Shown in pieces: positions 34,839 through 44,700 of a stretch of DNA of 64,000 nt. Positions within the stretch are counted from its first letter, which is position 1. Each line of letters starts with the position of its first letter. The DNA is from Tethya wilhelma (lineage: Eukaryota > Porifera > Demospongiae > Tethyida > Tethyidae): contig CAXIPT010000002.1 of the NCBI GenBank assembly GCA_964030475.1, positions 19,244,621 through 19,308,620 of the forward strand. Reading direction: 5' to 3'. Both the position numbers and the translations under genes were made by a program. The notes under the pieces were generated by a model. That model saw nothing but the letters and a program-made list of their open reading frames with translations. It was not told the origin of the DNA and searched no databases.

Positions 34839-37749
34839 ATGTCTTTCTACAATCAGGATGGAGACACACCTCACAATCCACCGCAGGCAGCCGTTGTAGC
34901 AACAACAAGCACAACACAGCCTATTGAGCTCTACAGGCTCTATTCAAATGAAGAGAGACACCCAGCAGCTCAATGTTTAATGAACACTTGGCATATCTTC
35001 TCCTGGCTGGTATCGATCCTCCTATACATCTTGGAGCTGTTTGTGGTTGTTTGGGTGGCTTACTTTTATGGGACGCAAAACCTGTACATCTTGTTCGCTC
35101 TCATGTTAGGTTTCACCGCCTTGCCCAGAGTAATCATTGCAACCGTATCACTGGTGCTGTACTACAATCACGATCGGTTTCATCGCAAGAGGAAAGAAAG
35201 CGATCCTCACAATCTCGAGTTCATTGAATATCGAAAGAAATTCACGATTGCAGCCGTCGCCTTGCATACAATGTTCCTTGGAATTGTCTATCGGTAAGGG
35301 AGTGTGCTTTGTTGATTAGTGATTAATAATATGGTATGCAGCTTCGGTGTCTTGTACTATAGTGTCCATAGACGTTGGCTGTATATATTAGCAGATGTGA
35401 TAGGTATTTGATATTGAGCCATTGAGTCAACTAGAGACACATTGTTATTGTACATTCTTTGCATAACTTGGTGGTGAGCATGTAGTTTGGTACAAATAAA
35501 TACACGTGCATACACCCATACTGGTTAATAATGTACTCGTAATAATGTGTGGCATGCATGCAAAACACTAAAACGTTATGCTTGATGTACATTCAGTGCT
35601 GTTGATGGCTGAATAAAGCTTAGCTCTTAAACACGGATCACTTGTTTAAGAAATTCAATTGTGAAGCCAATAGTAGGAGTCTGTTCTCTAAGCCAAACAA
35701 AACCAGATGATTTGGGCATGTGGCTTTGTCCTCTCAATAGAGAACAGGATGACTAAGGTCATTACAATTACTGTGTTACATTATAATGCATTTAATGGCA
35801 GACCACATGCACCACAAACAGATCTATGTTGTGGTCTTGTGTGTTTCCTCAAAGCAGGTGCCATGAGTTCGATCATTGTACTCTCCAGATCTGAGATCTT
35901 TGAATTGTGGTTACATCAATTCACTTGATGCTTGCTCTCTGGCCCAGCTGTGTTTATGTGTGTTTATTTTAGAAGTTGTTGCATATGTGCATGCATGCCC
36001 TGCTGTGCTTGCAATGTCAGTGGGTGGTACTCTTTCGAAGCAATTGTGAATTCCAATGTACCAAGTGTTTGTGCTCAAATCATGGTACACTGAACATTTT
36101 TTGATTTCATTACCTAATTCTGTGGAACCAACATGAAGTGTGTGAAGCCTTCCTTGGGGTTAAAAAAACACCACCACCAAAACCTCAAATTTTACCTCTT
36201 CCAGCCTTTTATTAGATTTTACCCTACTACTGGTTATAGTTGTTATTGCATTATCTCCAAGTTTTTATACCACTTGTTTCGACCATCACAACATATGGCT
36301 AAACTTGTCAGTTGTTGTAGCCTCTGATGCTGGCTGTCCATTGTGTTCCAACACAGCTTGAGTAAACAGCAATATGACTAACAACTATAACCTCTCCTGG
36401 TCCTTGTATGGACATCTCTGCCCCCACAGAGTCACAAAGCGATCGTGACACACTCCACACACCTTTGCATTTTGAAGAGTGTCTACATTTTGAAAGTGTG
36501 AGTATCTAGAAAATGATCCAATAAAGGTACACCGCTACCATGGTGATAAATGCAACTGTACTCTCCAACTTGGCCACATTAAGCATTCTAACACCCTTTC
36601 ATCACCCTTTGCCACCGAATCAAAGCTCCCCTACTGCCATGGGACTACATTTAGACTGAGAGCTCACTGGACATACCGGCATACACAACCTATTCAATTG
36701 ATCTAAACCGTATTAGTTAACAGAAATGACAAACATGCTTGCATTTCTGAACTAAAGTTACATACTTTCTCTCTTTCCCATGGCCCTTTGGCTCCCACCT
36801 ATAAGCAACACACACACTTATACAGCAGAGTTCAGACTATATTAGTGTCCTTTGAGGCCATTGAGCCTATTTGTCTTTTCATTACCACAACTTAATTGTA
36901 CTAATTCTCTTCCATTATGATGTACATCTCACAGGTGGATGCTGATATATTATAGTGCCTTAACAGCAGAAGCCTTATTGCCTTCGATTGTGCTATACGC
37001 CTGATCTGAGATGGTCGGCACTAGTGCCAATATTGCACACTCATCACTAACTGTGTACGTGTGCTTAAGTGCATCTGAGTTTGTGTGTGTGTGTGTGTGT
37101 GTGTGTTCGTACACAATTTTTGGGATGGGTGGGTGTATCTGTTGGAGGTTGGCATACACTGATGTGGGTCTGGTCCCGCTACATGTGTACATAATGTGTG
37201 CATCAAAAAACCAGCCAGACCTCTAAAACATGGCTGTCACTTAGATCTAAGTGAATTAGGGCACTATCACATACCCTTCGCTACAGCTTGGTGGCTCCAA
37301 AGTCTCTTTGTGTGATTGACTCCCATCTTGTATGTTGTCATTCATATAGTATTGCACAATAATTTTATTCAGTTTGTGTATAATACAAATGACTGCATGG
37401 TGGTGTATACTACCACCCATTTTTCATAAGGTGTGTGTATATATATCCATTTTAGTCCATTGTATCTGCACCAACCATAGAATGCAGTGTGGTTATTGTG
37501 ATATAGTTGTTCTGTAATTGAGATCTGATAGTCGTGGAAATAAAATAAGAGGTACTGTTGTACATTGTCCATATGAAGAGGAATGTGCAGATGTACCCAG
37601 TGTAATTATAAAGCAATGTGTTGTTACCTCTTTTGTTCAATTGATATTAGGGAGAATGAGGGCAGTAATTGTATGGTAAATAGATACAATAAACACTCAC
37701 GAGCATAATATTACGATAGAATGTGGTTGAAAATACACACATTCACGTA

Positions 37750-37793
<44 letters not shown>

Positions 37794-40700
37794 CTATGCC
37801 CAACTCATCTATCTCACCATCATTGGCAAGAGGAGCAACCTTCCTTACTTGAGACGTGACACCATCCTCGTCCGTTTCCTCCACGGCACACTCATATCCA
37901 CACCTCTCATCATCGTCCACCTCTACGCAATACTCACAGCTGTAGACCCCCAGACTATGACCTTTGACCCCACATCTCCAGCTGTCCTTGTCTCACTGGG
38001 ACTGTGCATCATATCCTTGGCCTACTCCATTCTCACTTTTGCAACCAACGATCGTGTCTCGGGAAAAAATCGTCGAGTCATTCTTCCTGCACACATCCTA
38101 CAAACACTGTGGTATTTCTGTCTCATAACATCTCGAATACTGGCTCTGGCTGTATTTGCATACGCATACACCTTCTACGTGTTTGTGCTGATCGGTACCC
38201 ACTGGGTAGTGATGATGCTGCTCCTATTGGCCCAGAGGACAACTGGCTGTGCAGACATTGAAAGGGACGAAGAAGACGACTCAAAGCTAAAGTTCAAACG
38301 GCGATGGTGTTTGGAGATTCCCTTTGATATCGTAGGAAGCTTTGTGTACGTCTTTGTTCATTTCAATCTGAAGCACGGCAAGACAAGATACTGGGCAGCT
38401 CTGTTCCACCTCTTGATGCTAGCAGAGAATATAACCATCAGTACACTGTTCTTTTTGGAAAAACGCAACGAGCCATATTCAATAGCAGCACTCACGTTAG
38501 TCGTGGGACTCTACCCCATAGGACTGGTGTTCATGTTCACATACTACCTACTGTTCCATCCAAAGAAGACCACAGATTGGTACTGGATTGGGATCCCGAG
38601 GCATATTTCTGACTGCTGCACCTCCGGGTCGAAAGGAGGGGAGGGAAATGGTGAGAGGAGGTTTAATCGCAGGTATCTTGATCGCAACTCTGTGGTGATT
38701 AGTGGTCCTACCCTAATTGGACATAATGGCTTCATACCAAAGTCAATGCTCCCGGCAGGCCTCCCCACGTCTCCCGGAGGACAGAAAGGAGTGCCAATGG
38801 CCACCTCTCCGGACGAAATAATCGAACAGTCATATTCGGCTCAAAATCCAGCCATTGAAGTTGAGCATGATATACACTCAGATGCAGAGCTGGCTGCTAT
38901 GGAGAGCGATAGAGATACTAACATTCGTGCAAGTAGCACTCGCAGTCAGATCAATTCGCTGGCAATTGTCAGTCCTATCTCAACGAATGCCAACACAGTT
39001 CGTACGATCACCACTCCAAGTGAGTCTCTTCCAGCCTTCTCTGACTACACACACTCAGAGGTGGACACCGAACTCAACTCCAACCTAGTTTCAGACACCA
39101 ATGAAATCGTAGACACAGTGATAGACACACCGCTGTTTGGATCCACTCCCGAAGTGGCTCCGGTGCACCATCACAGGACGATGGTGGTTAGTGATGAAAG
39201 TGAGGCTGGGAGGGCAGACACCATAGACACAGGGATCGATCTTGAGTCGCTGGGAACTGGAGTCAGAAGTGAGGGAACAGCAGTGGGTACGACATTTGTT
39301 AGACATAGTGGAGAGGCGAGTGCCTCTAGCAGTCAAGTGCTCAAGCATGAAGACATGAATCTCGAGATTGAGCTGGGCTTCCCCATTTTTAAGAACATCC
39401 CTGCTAAACGAAGCGATTATAAGAGTCGCCTGGAGCAGCACTACTTTCCTGAGTCTGGAAAGCAACAAAACAACCGTGATAGTGTCACTCCCACCCTCCC
39501 TACCCCCACATGGAGCCATTCCCCCGTCTCTCTCTCTCCTCATTCAAATCACGTGTCGTGGGGACAACATGCAAGTGACTCTGGCGATGTTTCAACACCT
39601 GAGCGCACACATAGAAACTATACATCTGGGATCAGCTCCCAGTCCCAGTCCCAGTCCCAATCTCAATCCCAGTCCCAATCCCAGTCTATGCCATATCCAC
39701 AAATATCACCTGAAAGAACTAAACGGATTGCTGCACCTCGTTCACCAAAAGGAGCTCGAGCATTTACTGTTAATTTTCACTCTACTCCACTAAACAAGAG
39801 AGAGAATGTCGCAAGAACACAGAGTCACCAACCCTCACCCTCAAACACACAGAAGCCTATTCCCCCCAGGTCCCCTAAAGGAGCACGCCGGCTGTTGATC
39901 CACCAGTCCACCTATCCGGCAGCCAGTGAAAGTCATGCACCAATTGAAAGACGCTACACTGCTCCAACAGCATCTGTACCGTCAGACAAAAAGCTGGCTA
40001 GATCTCCAGAGCGGCTGCCTAGGGGAGCCAACAACCAATACTTGAACAAAATCTCTGCTAATACTACAACAGGTAGAAGCTACTCACCTTCAAATCCTCG
40101 TAGAACAATTCCACACCACATGGTAGTACACCAAACTCAGAGTGCCTCTAATGCACCATATCGACAGAAATCTGCAAGTCGCTCACCGCCAAGACGAAAC
40201 ACACACCTTCACCAGCAACAAGAGACTTTGCAATCAAGACGTGAACAATGGTCTGCTGAAAGAAGAACTCCCCACTCTAGCTTTGGTCATTCAGGAAGTC
40301 TGCAAGAGTCCTCTCCTGAAAGATCAATGCAAGGATCAATCGGTGATCGACACTCAATATCTAGCTTTGAGAAACACAAGAGAGAGCTACGTCAACACAC
40401 CAGGGATCACGCTAGAAATGATGGCAATGCGGAAAAACAAAGTTATGAATTAAGTCCACAAAATGACGATAGCCTGCAACTGACTGACGTTCAGCGCCAT
40501 CGAAGTTTTAGTCGTCCTCCACAACAAAAGGTTAATCCATACTTTACACCGTACAATCCAAAACGTGCAGCTGCCACGAGCATCCACTCTTACTCACGAT
40601 CACCGCCACCACTGCCTGAGGAGTCACATACAGCAGCAGCTGCAGCAACGCCTAGCAACTACCAACCACAGTATAATAGATACTCTGGTGAATTCAATCC

Positions 40701-41157
40701 TCGCCACTCTGTTGATCTTGAGGGTAGAAAAAGAGCATCTGGCATATCAGAAACTTTCCCCCCACTACCGTCACAGAGCATGGGAGCATCTGCATTAGCA
40801 AACTCCCAAAGATACCCCAGAGCTCCTCAAGGAGCCGGAAATGCACCAAAGCTGTTTCGATCTCCACCTCAGAAACGTAGTACCACCTCTCCTCAAAGAA
40901 GCGTTCACAGCTTATCAATGACTGGGCCTACTGTGATGAACGGATGGACTGCAGAAACACCACAGACTGCAGCTGTCAAATACCAGTTCAGTAATCCAAT
41001 GCAAGTGGAGAGTGGGCAACAGCAGCAAGGAGGGGGGAGCATGCAACACAGAGGAAGAGCACAAGCTAGTGGCAGTCAATGGACAAGGCGAGGCATTAGT
41101 GCTGTGAACCCATTACTGCGCATTCCACCTTCTAGTGCACATGAATCAATAGTATAA
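34839..41157 (+). CDS. XK-related (XKR) protein 2 with giant disordered tail
   Basis: Two exons (34839-35293 and 37794-41157) split by a 2.5 kb intron give 1272 residues. Exon 1 carries the first membrane spans (WLVSILLYILELFVVVWVAY and neighbours). Exon 2 continues the XKR core with LPAHILQTLWYFCLITSRIL, HWVVMMLLLL, FDIVGSFVYVFVHFNLKHGK and GLVFMFTYYLLFHPKK. From about residue 415 to the end, over 850 residues are Ser/Pro/Gln/Arg-rich and without hydrophobic segments: a cytosolic tail far longer than in the vertebrate XKRs I know. It holds an (SQ)8-9 run, two copies of PRSPKGAR with related RSPxR motifs, and many SP sites. The exon 2 acceptor abuts a (CA)n repeat. Scramblase activity is possible but not shown. 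Confidence 0.82.
35294..37793 (+). other. Large intron of XKR gene 2
   Basis: 2.5 kb, more than ten times the usual intron here. It contains (GT)n at 37082-37106 and a (CA)n tract at 37757-37792 that directly forms the 3' splice site. I found no nested gene. TGTTCTCTA and TAGAGAACA near 35690-35745 form a small inverted repeat. Confidence 0.7.
37757..37792. repeat. (CA)n microsatellite forming a 3' splice site
   Basis: The run ends …CACAG|CTATGCC. The acceptor AG of XKR gene 2 is the last unit of the repeat, and no pyrimidine tract separates them. Confidence 0.9.
39641..39690 (+). repeat. Coding hexanucleotide repeat (Ser-Gln) in XKR gene 2
   Basis: Repeated TCCCAG/TCTCAA units code for about nine Ser-Gln pairs. 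SQ is the ATM/ATR consensus core, but a repeat of this kind is more likely low-complexity drift. Confidence 0.85.
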
Positions 41158-41345
41158 TGTAGCATGATGTATGTTGTGTATAATTATATAGGAGACAATT
41201 TCTGCTATGCTTGTGCAACTAAATGCTACAATATGCTGTGTGCACTGTGCAATGGTTTATTAAGTTTTGTGTTTCCAGATGTTATATTTCCTTGTACGTA
41301 ATAAAAAGCTTGAGTCTGTTGAATGATATTATGCCGACCTCTTAA

Positions 41346-41588
41346 GATTACTTCTGTGATAGTGGAAGCATGGACCAACGTCCTGGTACATGGTACACTG
41401 CTGATCGTCTGTGGGATGGTGCTAGATGCGGGCCTAGCACTTCCTGTTGCGAGTTCAACAACCCTCCGTGGTTTTGTAAGTAGCTTGGTGAGACAACTAC
41501 TGATGATATTGAGATCAGGCTGTGTGGTGATGAGGGAGTGCACAATGAAAACACACCACTTGAAATTATTGAAGTCTATGTACAATGA
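41346..41588 (+). pseudogene. Orphan terminal exon of a Cys-rich extracellular domain, with premature stop
   Basis: Read from the acceptor-like TTAAG at 41345, 81 codons run to TGA at 41586-41588, with one in-frame TAG at 41481-41483. The reading includes DYFCDSGS, TWYTADRLWDG, CGPSTSCCEFNNPPWFCK, then the TAG, then TTDDIEIRLCGDEG and PLEIIEVYVQ. This is a pattern (LWDGxxC, CCxFNNPPWF, TTDDIExRLC) that I recall from secreted and surface proteins of sponges and cnidarians but cannot name. In the family the codon after FCK is usually Gln, so TAG looks like a CAG change. No companion exon is visible upstream before the XKR gene 2 stop, so I call it a relic exon. Readthrough or a sequencing error is possible. 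Confidence 0.6.
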
Positions 41589-42011
41589 GAAAATGCGTAG
41601 TAAGCAAGAGTAGAATAAAGAGTCTAGTAGAATAAACAGTACTCCTTAGCTTAGTATAAACTCTCCCATGCAGTATGATGCTTTAGACAGCAATCCTAAT
41701 GAATTTACTACAGAAGAATTTTGTCTAGATCTCAAGAAATTTTCTTTTTCCCTTTAGCTTTCATGTGCTTAACTAAGAGCCACTATGTCTATAGGTACAA
41801 GTTGCAAAGTTGTGTCAATAGCTATATATTTCATTTTTATGAAGCATAAAATCATCCAACAAAACATTAAAAAAAAGGCCACGTGAAGCAAGTCAAGTGA
41901 AATACAGACAACATACATAAAAGTCATAATGAGAATAAACATACACATACTGAATACCGGTAGCAATTTGCAGTGATAATTAATGACAAGTTGATAGATA
42001 ATCGTTGTGTG
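41589..42011. other. Spacer before UBE2W 3' end
   Basis: 423 bp, AT-rich, no gene-like ORF; presumably the UBE2W 3' UTR. An AATAAA for XKR gene 2 lies upstream near 41298. Confidence 0.5.
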
Positions 42012-43050
42012 TCAAACCTTGTCATCTGTGAGAAAAAAGACGTAATGTACGTTGGCAATACTGTACTGACTTGTAGCATTTGAACATGAAACCCATTACC
42101 AACTACTTGTAATATACATACCATGGATATTATAGCATCCATGTACATACTTACCGTGAAATACCCATCTTGTTTTCTTGGGGTTCTTGGTCGCAAATCT
42201 CACATATATTGTGTCATCAGGAGGCCGAACCTGTACAGATATAATCATTTTACACTATGGGCTATTGGATTGAATACAGCTTTACAATGTACTCATAATA
42301 ATAAGCTCATTCAAGTTGAGTGGGTGTCGAAAATGCACCTTTTTTGTGCATGTGCTCAACATACTCTGTATACTGAGACATACTGATGTTACATTCATAG
42401 CAGGACTCCAGTCTTTGTCCAAAATTGAAAGACAGATGTGACCATTACTGTAAATGTGAGGGTGAACTGGTATATGCTCGCCAACAAACATCACCTGTAG
42501 AAATCGATTGATGTTGCATTGAGTGAGAACAATAATTATATAACTTCACAGTTGTTGCACATAATCGATTGAGTGTGATCGTTTGCTAACCTGTGGTGAA
42601 TCGAAAGGGTACTTTGAATCAAACTTGAACTGTAATATGAACTTTTCACCTTCGTAGAGTGTACCATCTGGCCCAGTTATGTGAATCTTCCATCTAGATG
42701 TATAAGTTCACAGATTCACAAACTTTTTGTACGCACATAAAAAATGTTTCGTACACGTGCTATCAAATACAGGAACACTCATAGATGTACTACAATACAG
42801 GAACACTCTTAAGGTGTGTGTGTATGGCATACATACAGCTGTGTGTGGACGTGGATCATAGCTCTTTGGTTCTCTCAAAATAGGCACCCTCCCCCTCTTT
42901 CACTGATCACACATACACTGATCCCCAGACACAGCAATCCACGTACGTATCAATGTTATCTTCCATTGTGCTATCATCCAGAGTGATGCCTACGGGTCCT
43001 CTCTTTGACAGCTCTTCGTATTCTTTCTTCAAACGTTTCTGGTAGGCCAT
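42012..43050 (-). CDS. UBE2W: Ubiquitin-conjugating enzyme E2 W
   Basis: UBE2W attaches ubiquitin to the alpha-amino group of disordered protein N-termini. Five exons (42947-43050, 42591-42693, 42339-42494, 42155-42230, 42012-42025) give 150 residues, the family's length. The E2 fold reads [45 protein letters not shown] and [13 protein letters not shown], with catalytic Cys90. The HPN tripeptide of ordinary E2s is replaced by HPH, as in UBE2W. The C-terminus [13 protein letters not shown] matches the family's short tail. The last coding exon is only 14 nt. Head-to-head with FKBP1A across 140 bp. Confidence 0.95.
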
Positions 43051-43190
43051 AATGGGCAATGCTGGCTAGCTGGGTCAATAATAGTAGGGGCATTCCCCTA
43101 ACTGTAACCTAAATGCAATGACGTCATAAATTCTTTTTGCACGAGTGGAACTTGTGTTCGAGCAGAGATCGACAACAAGCTCAAGCAAGA
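43051..43190. promoter_or_regulatory. Divergent promoter of UBE2W and FKBP1A
   Basis: 140 bp between start codons. It contains a TGACGTCA CRE near 43119 and no TATA box. The 5' UTRs of both genes must be very short. Confidence 0.55.
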
Positions 43191-44009
43191 ATGGGGGTAG
43201 ACGTTGAAACACTCAACCCAGGAGATGGTACGGGGTTTTTTGCTGAACAAGCAATGTATCTCAGTTTATTGTGTCGTGAGGGACGAAGTATTATGTTGTT
43301 TGATTATCATGTGATGATCCCCCTCCTTTTTTCCCCCTTGCAGGCAAGACCTTTCCTAAAAAAGGACAAACTGTAGTTGTGCATTACACCGGTAGGTGAA
43401 CATAAAAGTTAAATGTATTTCTTTATTTAATTTAACATGTGCTAATATTGTAAAATTTTCTGAAGTTCCTGAAAACTTTCATGTTACATGCAATTTATAT
43501 TAGTCTAGCTCCATACTTTTAGCTCATTGGTGTGTATGTGTGGGAGGAGGAGAAATAGTAAAAATGGTATTCAATATCCTATTGCATTTCTGTTAAGAGG
43601 TAGTTAATCTAGCATAACAGATTGTAGACTAGAGTTCAATCAGTTATTCCCTACATATGCACATATACATGACCCTTGTACCATTCTTTGGTTTAGTGTT
43701 AATTATCTATGGTTTAGTCTCACTCCAGACCCCCACACTACTATGATAATCTTGTGAGGTCATTTTGGTTCACTGAATCACATTTGGCACCTATTCTTAG
43801 GTACTCTGACAAATGGGAAGAAGTTTGATTCTTCTCGTGACCGTGGGAGGCCATTCAAATTCAAGATTGGTAAAGGAGAAGTGATAAGAGGCTGGGATGA
43901 AGGAGTTGCTCAAATGTCTGTGGGAGAGCGGGCAAAGCTCACTTGCTCACCAGACTATGCGTATGGAGACCGAGGCCACCCTGGAGTATATCCTACACAT
44001 AGTGTGTAT

Positions 44010-44056
<47 letters not shown>

Positions 44057-44148
44057 ATCTACTGTACCAGTGTGTTCCTTGACTGCAGTGCACTATCCCA
44101 CCAAAAGCTACTCTTATCTTTGATGTTGAACTTCTGGGATTGGAGTAA
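43191..44148 (+). CDS. FKBP1A: FKBP12 peptidyl-prolyl isomerase
   Basis: FKBP12 is a cytosolic prolyl isomerase that binds FK506/rapamycin and modulates TGF-beta receptors and calcium-release channels. Four exons (43191-43227, 43344-43391, 43801-43987, 44094-44148) give 108 residues, exactly the human length. Active-site positions are conserved: [53 protein letters not shown] and [11 protein letters not shown]. The last intron must be removed as an AT-AC intron to keep HPGVIPP. A GT-AG reading would insert an extra residue (HPGCTIPP). Confidence 0.95.
43988..44093 (+). other. U12-type AT-AC intron in FKBP1A
   Basis: The intron begins ATATCCTAC and ends GCAC. TTCCTTGAC at 44075-44083 is a perfect U12 branch sequence, with its A 12 nt before exon 4. 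It is 106 bp long, and a (GT)n microsatellite (44016-44055) fills the middle. AT-AC termini with this donor and branch are characteristic of minor-spliceosome introns. Confidence 0.88.
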
Positions 44149-44700
44149 TAATTGCATATTTTACTAATTCAAAAGACTTGTTGAATGTAGTGATTGCCAA
44201 GTTCTAATAGTTGTGGTAATAAAATTGTGTCAAAGATTTGGCAGGCATGCGTATAATTTCTGCGCAGCGCAAATTAATACCTAGCGCGCGAGTTAGTTGG
44301 GGGTTCGAGGAAAAAATACTAAAATTCCCCGTTGCGCATTGCGCGGGCTGAGCTGATGGTTGGGGTCATCCAAAACAATTGCGCATGCGTGATTCAACCA
44401 CGTGTAGTCCCCATATGGTTGTGTGTTGAAGTTGAGGAGAGCTATGTAAGGTCACCAGTGTCTCAGTTTGGAGTGCTTTTCTGCTTAAATCTTGTATATG
44501 GTTGTGGTAGAGTTGCTCAACAGTACTTCTCGACATTCAGTATTCTTCCTGAAACGCTAAAAGTAAGTTTGTGGAGTATGTATTCTATTTCAAGCACACC
44601 AGCACATGTTGTCCAAATTTTCTGTGATTCCTTGTTTGTTCTCTCTTCAGACTGGCCTATGATGTGTATTGTTTTACAATTACTTTCTTTAGTAGGAGCT
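44149..44700. promoter_or_regulatory. FKBP1A 3' end and POLR3F promoter/5' UTR
   Basis: 552 bp. A CpG-rich block (44240-44410) holds TGCGCATTGCGCGG, the NRF1 palindrome TGCGCATGCGT (44380-44390) and a CACGTG E-box (44399-44404). An open frame crosses from here into POLR3F, but its upstream part is not conserved. An intron in the 5' UTR, ending in TTTAG just before 44691, is likely. Confidence 0.6.

Noticed and set aside
36420..36500. Possible extra exon in the XKR gene 2 intron (acceptor CCCCCACAG)
   Set aside because: Joining it to exon 1 in the required phase gives an early stop.
41323..41613. 96-codon plus-strand frame and 68- and 119-codon minus frames over the orphan exon
   Set aside because: A different frame of the same DNA gives the recognisable Cys-rich domain, so these are shadows.
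44280..44330. tRNA B-box-like GGTTCGAGG
   Set aside because: No matching A-box or cloverleaf could be drawn; it lies in the CpG-rich POLR3F promoter.
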